Below, in pieces: positions 5,474 to 7,053 of a DNA stretch of 7,053 nucleotides. How positions within the stretch are numbered: position 1 is the first letter of the stretch; the number at the start of each line of letters is the position of its first letter. Below the pieces are notes generated by a model. That model had not been told where the DNA came from. It saw only the letters and a list, made by a program, of their open reading frames with translations, and searched no databases. This DNA is from Bacteroidales bacterium UBA5206 (GTDB lineage Bacteria; Bacteroidota; Bacteroidia; Bacteroidales; Tenuifilaceae): positions 1 through 7,053 of the forward strand of contig DHVO01000230.1 of the NCBI GenBank assembly GCA_002412705.1, given 5' to 3'. Made by a program: the position numbers and the translations under genes.

Positions 5474-5803
5474 TTACTTTACCTCATCCCTCTCCTGCAC
5501 CTCAAACTTCTCATATGCAAGCGCAAAGGAGAATAGCAACGCCATAAGGGCAATGCTAATTAGAAAAAACGCAAAAAAGTTAATATTTAAAATGGATTTT
5601 ATTTCGCTTCCCATAGAGACAAGGATAGTGATAAGAACCATAGGTGACATGGCTATTACCATGCGCCGTTTGCGGTTAAAGGTTAGCGATTCGTTGCATT
5701 TTGGGCAATGCCAATTATTGGGTTTTGGAGAGAAGAGTGCCGTTTTAACGTAATCTAATGCTGGATGTATGTACCCGCATTTGGGGCATGTTCTTGCTTT
5801 CAT
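5474..5803 (-). CDS. Small zinc-ribbon membrane protein (paralog A)
   Basis: The 109-residue paralog of the next gene downstream has the same plan. Two CPKC knuckles (C6/C9 and C33/C36) form a zinc ribbon, followed by the basic TFNRKRR stretch at 41-47, two hydrophobic helices at about 48-63 and 74-96, and a charged tail (YEKFEVQERDEVK). Residues 1-23 share 19 of 23 positions with the paralog, and N-R-K-R-R plus the cysteines are kept. The membrane segments have diverged strongly. This pattern suggests the ribbon and its juxtamembrane basic patch are the constrained part, perhaps for binding a nucleic acid or protein partner; that is inference. The gene is first in a two-gene minus-strand operon and diverges from the TPR gene across a 207-bp spacer. 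The best minus-strand promoter word, TATATTTT (complement of 5887-5894), has one mismatch and no -33 partner. Confidence 0.8.
   Translation of the reverse strand: MKARTCPKCGYIHPALDYVKTALFSPKPNNWHCPKCNESLTFNRKRRMVIAMSPMVLITILVSMGSEIKSILNINFFAFFLISIALMALLFSFALAYEKFEVQERDEVK
5739..5803 (-). repeat. 65-bp direct repeat, copy 1 (5' end of paralog A)
   Basis: Partner of 5384-5448 with six mismatches in 65 bp. The spacing between copies is 355 bp, about one gene plus the intergenic gap, as expected from a tandem gene duplication. Confidence 0.85.
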
Positions 5804-5963
5804 GGTATTGGGCAGTATATTTTAATAGTCAATTCTCTGCGTACTCTAGCCTATCTGTACCCTCGTGTTTGGCAGGTGCGTTTCCTAAAATATAACAACG
5901 AAATTAGCCACATTCTCCGTTAAATCAACTTTAGCGGGTTAATGTTACTCATAATTCATCATA

Positions 5964-5975
5964 AAAGTTAACTTT
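5964..5975. promoter_or_regulatory. 12-bp palindrome overlapping a candidate promoter of the TPR gene
   Basis: AAAGTTAACTTT is a perfect palindrome 35 bp upstream of the TPR start codon. It overlaps TAACTTTA (5969-5976), a one-mismatch version of the TAnnTTTG element on the + strand. Only TTAC (5945-5948), a poor -33 word, lies 20 bp upstream. A regulator bound here would block initiation, but no regulator gene is in view. Confidence 0.25.
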
Positions 5976-6010
5976 ACCCAATAGCATAAAAGCATAGTAA
6001 AGCATTTGAT

Positions 6011-7053
6011 ATGGGTAAACGCACACTCCTTTTACTTACAGCTGTTTGTGTTGCGGTTGTTAACCTGCTTCACGCACAGGAACCTGAGCTAACCACTGCA
6101 CGGTTCGATTCGCTTTATAAGGTAACAGAACAGGTAAGGGGAGTGAATCCCGATTCGGCCATTACACTGGCCACCAATTTGCTTATCAGCTCGCAGCATA
6201 CCGATGATTTGCAGCTCACCATGCAAGCTGAGCTACTTCTGGGGTATAGCTACTACAGCAACAATCAATTTGATAAGGCGCTTCAGCATCTAAATAAAAG
6301 TTTAAGCGTTGCGCAGCAGTTGGAAAACAACGAGTTTATCGCCCTTACGCTTAACCGTATTGGGAATACCTATCAGCTGCAAGGGTTATATGCACAGGCT
6401 ATGCATGCATATAAGGAGGCCTTAACCATTAATCAGGAACTTAACGATAGGCGCGAAATTGCCCGTACGCTGGTAAATATTGGTACGGTAAATAGTATGT
6501 ACGGCAACTACCAGCGCTCTATTGATAACTTTTTGCGTGCCCTTAGCATCTATCAATCGCTTAACGACCGCGATGGCATTGCATGGGCATCGCTTAGTAC
6601 CGCTAGGCTGTTTAAGCGTTTAGGCTTGAATGAGAAGGCGCTTGAGTATGCCGAATCGGCTTTTGAGCACTACAAGGCGGTTGAGCAGCGCACAGGAAAT
6701 ACAACAGGGGTAACCCTATCGTTGGGCGAGCTGGGTAATATTTACCATCAGTTGGGGATGCTTCCAAAGGCGTTGGAGCATATAGAGATGGTGCTTAGCA
6801 TCAACAAGAAGAATCATAACGTGCATGGCGAGGCGGCCAACAGGCTAACGCTGGGGATTATCAACTTTGAGCAGGGTAACTACTCGCAGGCCGAGAGTCA
6901 CCTGCAGCAAGCGCTGGCGCTTAAGCGTAGCGTATCCGATAGTATCGATATGGCCGTGCTGTACCGATATCTTGGTGAGATTAGCATCCAGAAAGGGAAC
7001 TGGCAGCAGGCGCAGCAGATGCTATCGCGTAGCTTGGATATGGCCAAGGAGCA
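6011..7053 (+). CDS. Secreted TPR-repeat protein, 3' end outside the window
   Basis: The frame is open from ATG 6011 to the right edge (347 residues seen). It begins with a Sec signal peptide: KR, a leucine/valine-rich core, and likely cleavage after LHA at 22, before Q23. The visible part is then a run of about seven tetratricopeptide repeats, with helix pairs near residues 73-106, 112-145, 152-185, 193-226, 237-270, 275-308 and 315-347. They show TPR marks such as LNRIGNTYQLQGLYAQAMHAYKEAL and similar lines. Such extracytoplasmic TPR arrays in Bacteroidota often precede a transmembrane helix and then a histidine kinase, guanylate-cyclase-like or LuxR-type DNA-binding domain. That part is missing here, so the output is unknown. 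The start is preferred because the signal peptide begins directly after it. The gene diverges from the zinc-ribbon operon. No frameshift is seen in the visible part. Confidence 0.88.
   Translation, partial: MGKRTLLLLTAVCVAVVNLLHAQEPELTTARFDSLYKVTEQVRGVNPDSAITLATNLLISSQHTDDLQLTMQAELLLGYSYYSNNQFDKALQHLNKSLSVAQQLENNEFIALTLNRIGNTYQLQGLYAQAMHAYKEALTINQELNDRREIARTLVNIGTVNSMYGNYQRSIDNFLRALSIYQSLNDRDGIAWASLSTARLFKRLGLNEKALEYAESAFEHYKAVEQRTGNTTGVTLSLGELGNIYHQLGMLPKALEHIEMVLSINKKNHNVHGEAANRLTLGIINFEQGNYSQAESHLQQALALKRSVSDSIDMAVLYRYLGEISIQKGNWQQAQQMLSRSLDMAKE

Noticed and set aside
5403..5753. 116-codon open frame on the + strand
   Set aside because: It lies antisense across both zinc-ribbon genes, and its protein is cysteine- and serine-scattered with no family features. 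The minus-strand frames carry matched CPKC motifs and paralogous conservation, so this is a shadow.
5887..5894. Minus-strand TATATTTT as promoter of the zinc-ribbon operon
   Set aside because: It has one mismatch to TAnnTTTG, no TTTG at the right distance upstream, and would leave a leader of about 80 bases; too weak to list as a feature.

Overview
The window looks like ordinary chromosome from a member of the Bacteroidota, most likely a Bacteroidales/Marinilabiliales-type organism. The evidence is start codons without Shine-Dalgarno sequences, TAnnTTTG-like promoter elements, a bacterial GH3-family protein, a DRT-motif deoxynucleoside kinase, and a secreted TPR protein with a short signal peptide ending in A-Q. 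This placement is inferred from gene style, not from a marker gene. There are no rRNA, tRNA, CRISPR, transposase or phage genes.

Left part (1-3532, + strand). A ten-helix EamA/DMT permease (19-942) is followed by a 227-bp spacer with a nested tandem repeat (1041-1084) and a plausible promoter (1146-1153). Next is a two-gene operon: a GH3-family acyl-adenylate/amido synthetase (1170-2696) and a secreted, probably beta-propeller-like protein (2693-3481). The second gene starts at a GTG that overlaps the GH3 stop codon. The operon ends at a hairpin plus T-run (3512-3532) located inside the leader of the next gene.

Middle part (3533-5127). A deoxynucleoside kinase for dNTP salvage (3553-4167) ends at a strong terminator (4195-4223). 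It converges on a minus-strand membrane protein of unknown function (4331-4810), which has its own terminator (4285-4318). The 317 bp upstream of that gene hold no ORF but contain four perfect inverted repeats and a minus-strand promoter-like element, so they could be a structured 5' leader or a small RNA.

Right part (5128-7053). Two tandem paralogous minus-strand genes (5128-5448 and 5474-5803) encode small zinc-ribbon membrane proteins. Their first 65 bp differ at only 6 positions while the rest has diverged. Divergently, a secreted TPR-repeat protein starts at 6011 and runs off the right edge. Its missing C-terminus probably carries the signalling output domain.

No obviously new multi-gene system is visible. 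The items most worth a second look are the structured intergenic region 4862-5047, the tandem zinc-ribbon pair with its conserved 5' block, and the translationally coupled GH3/propeller pair.
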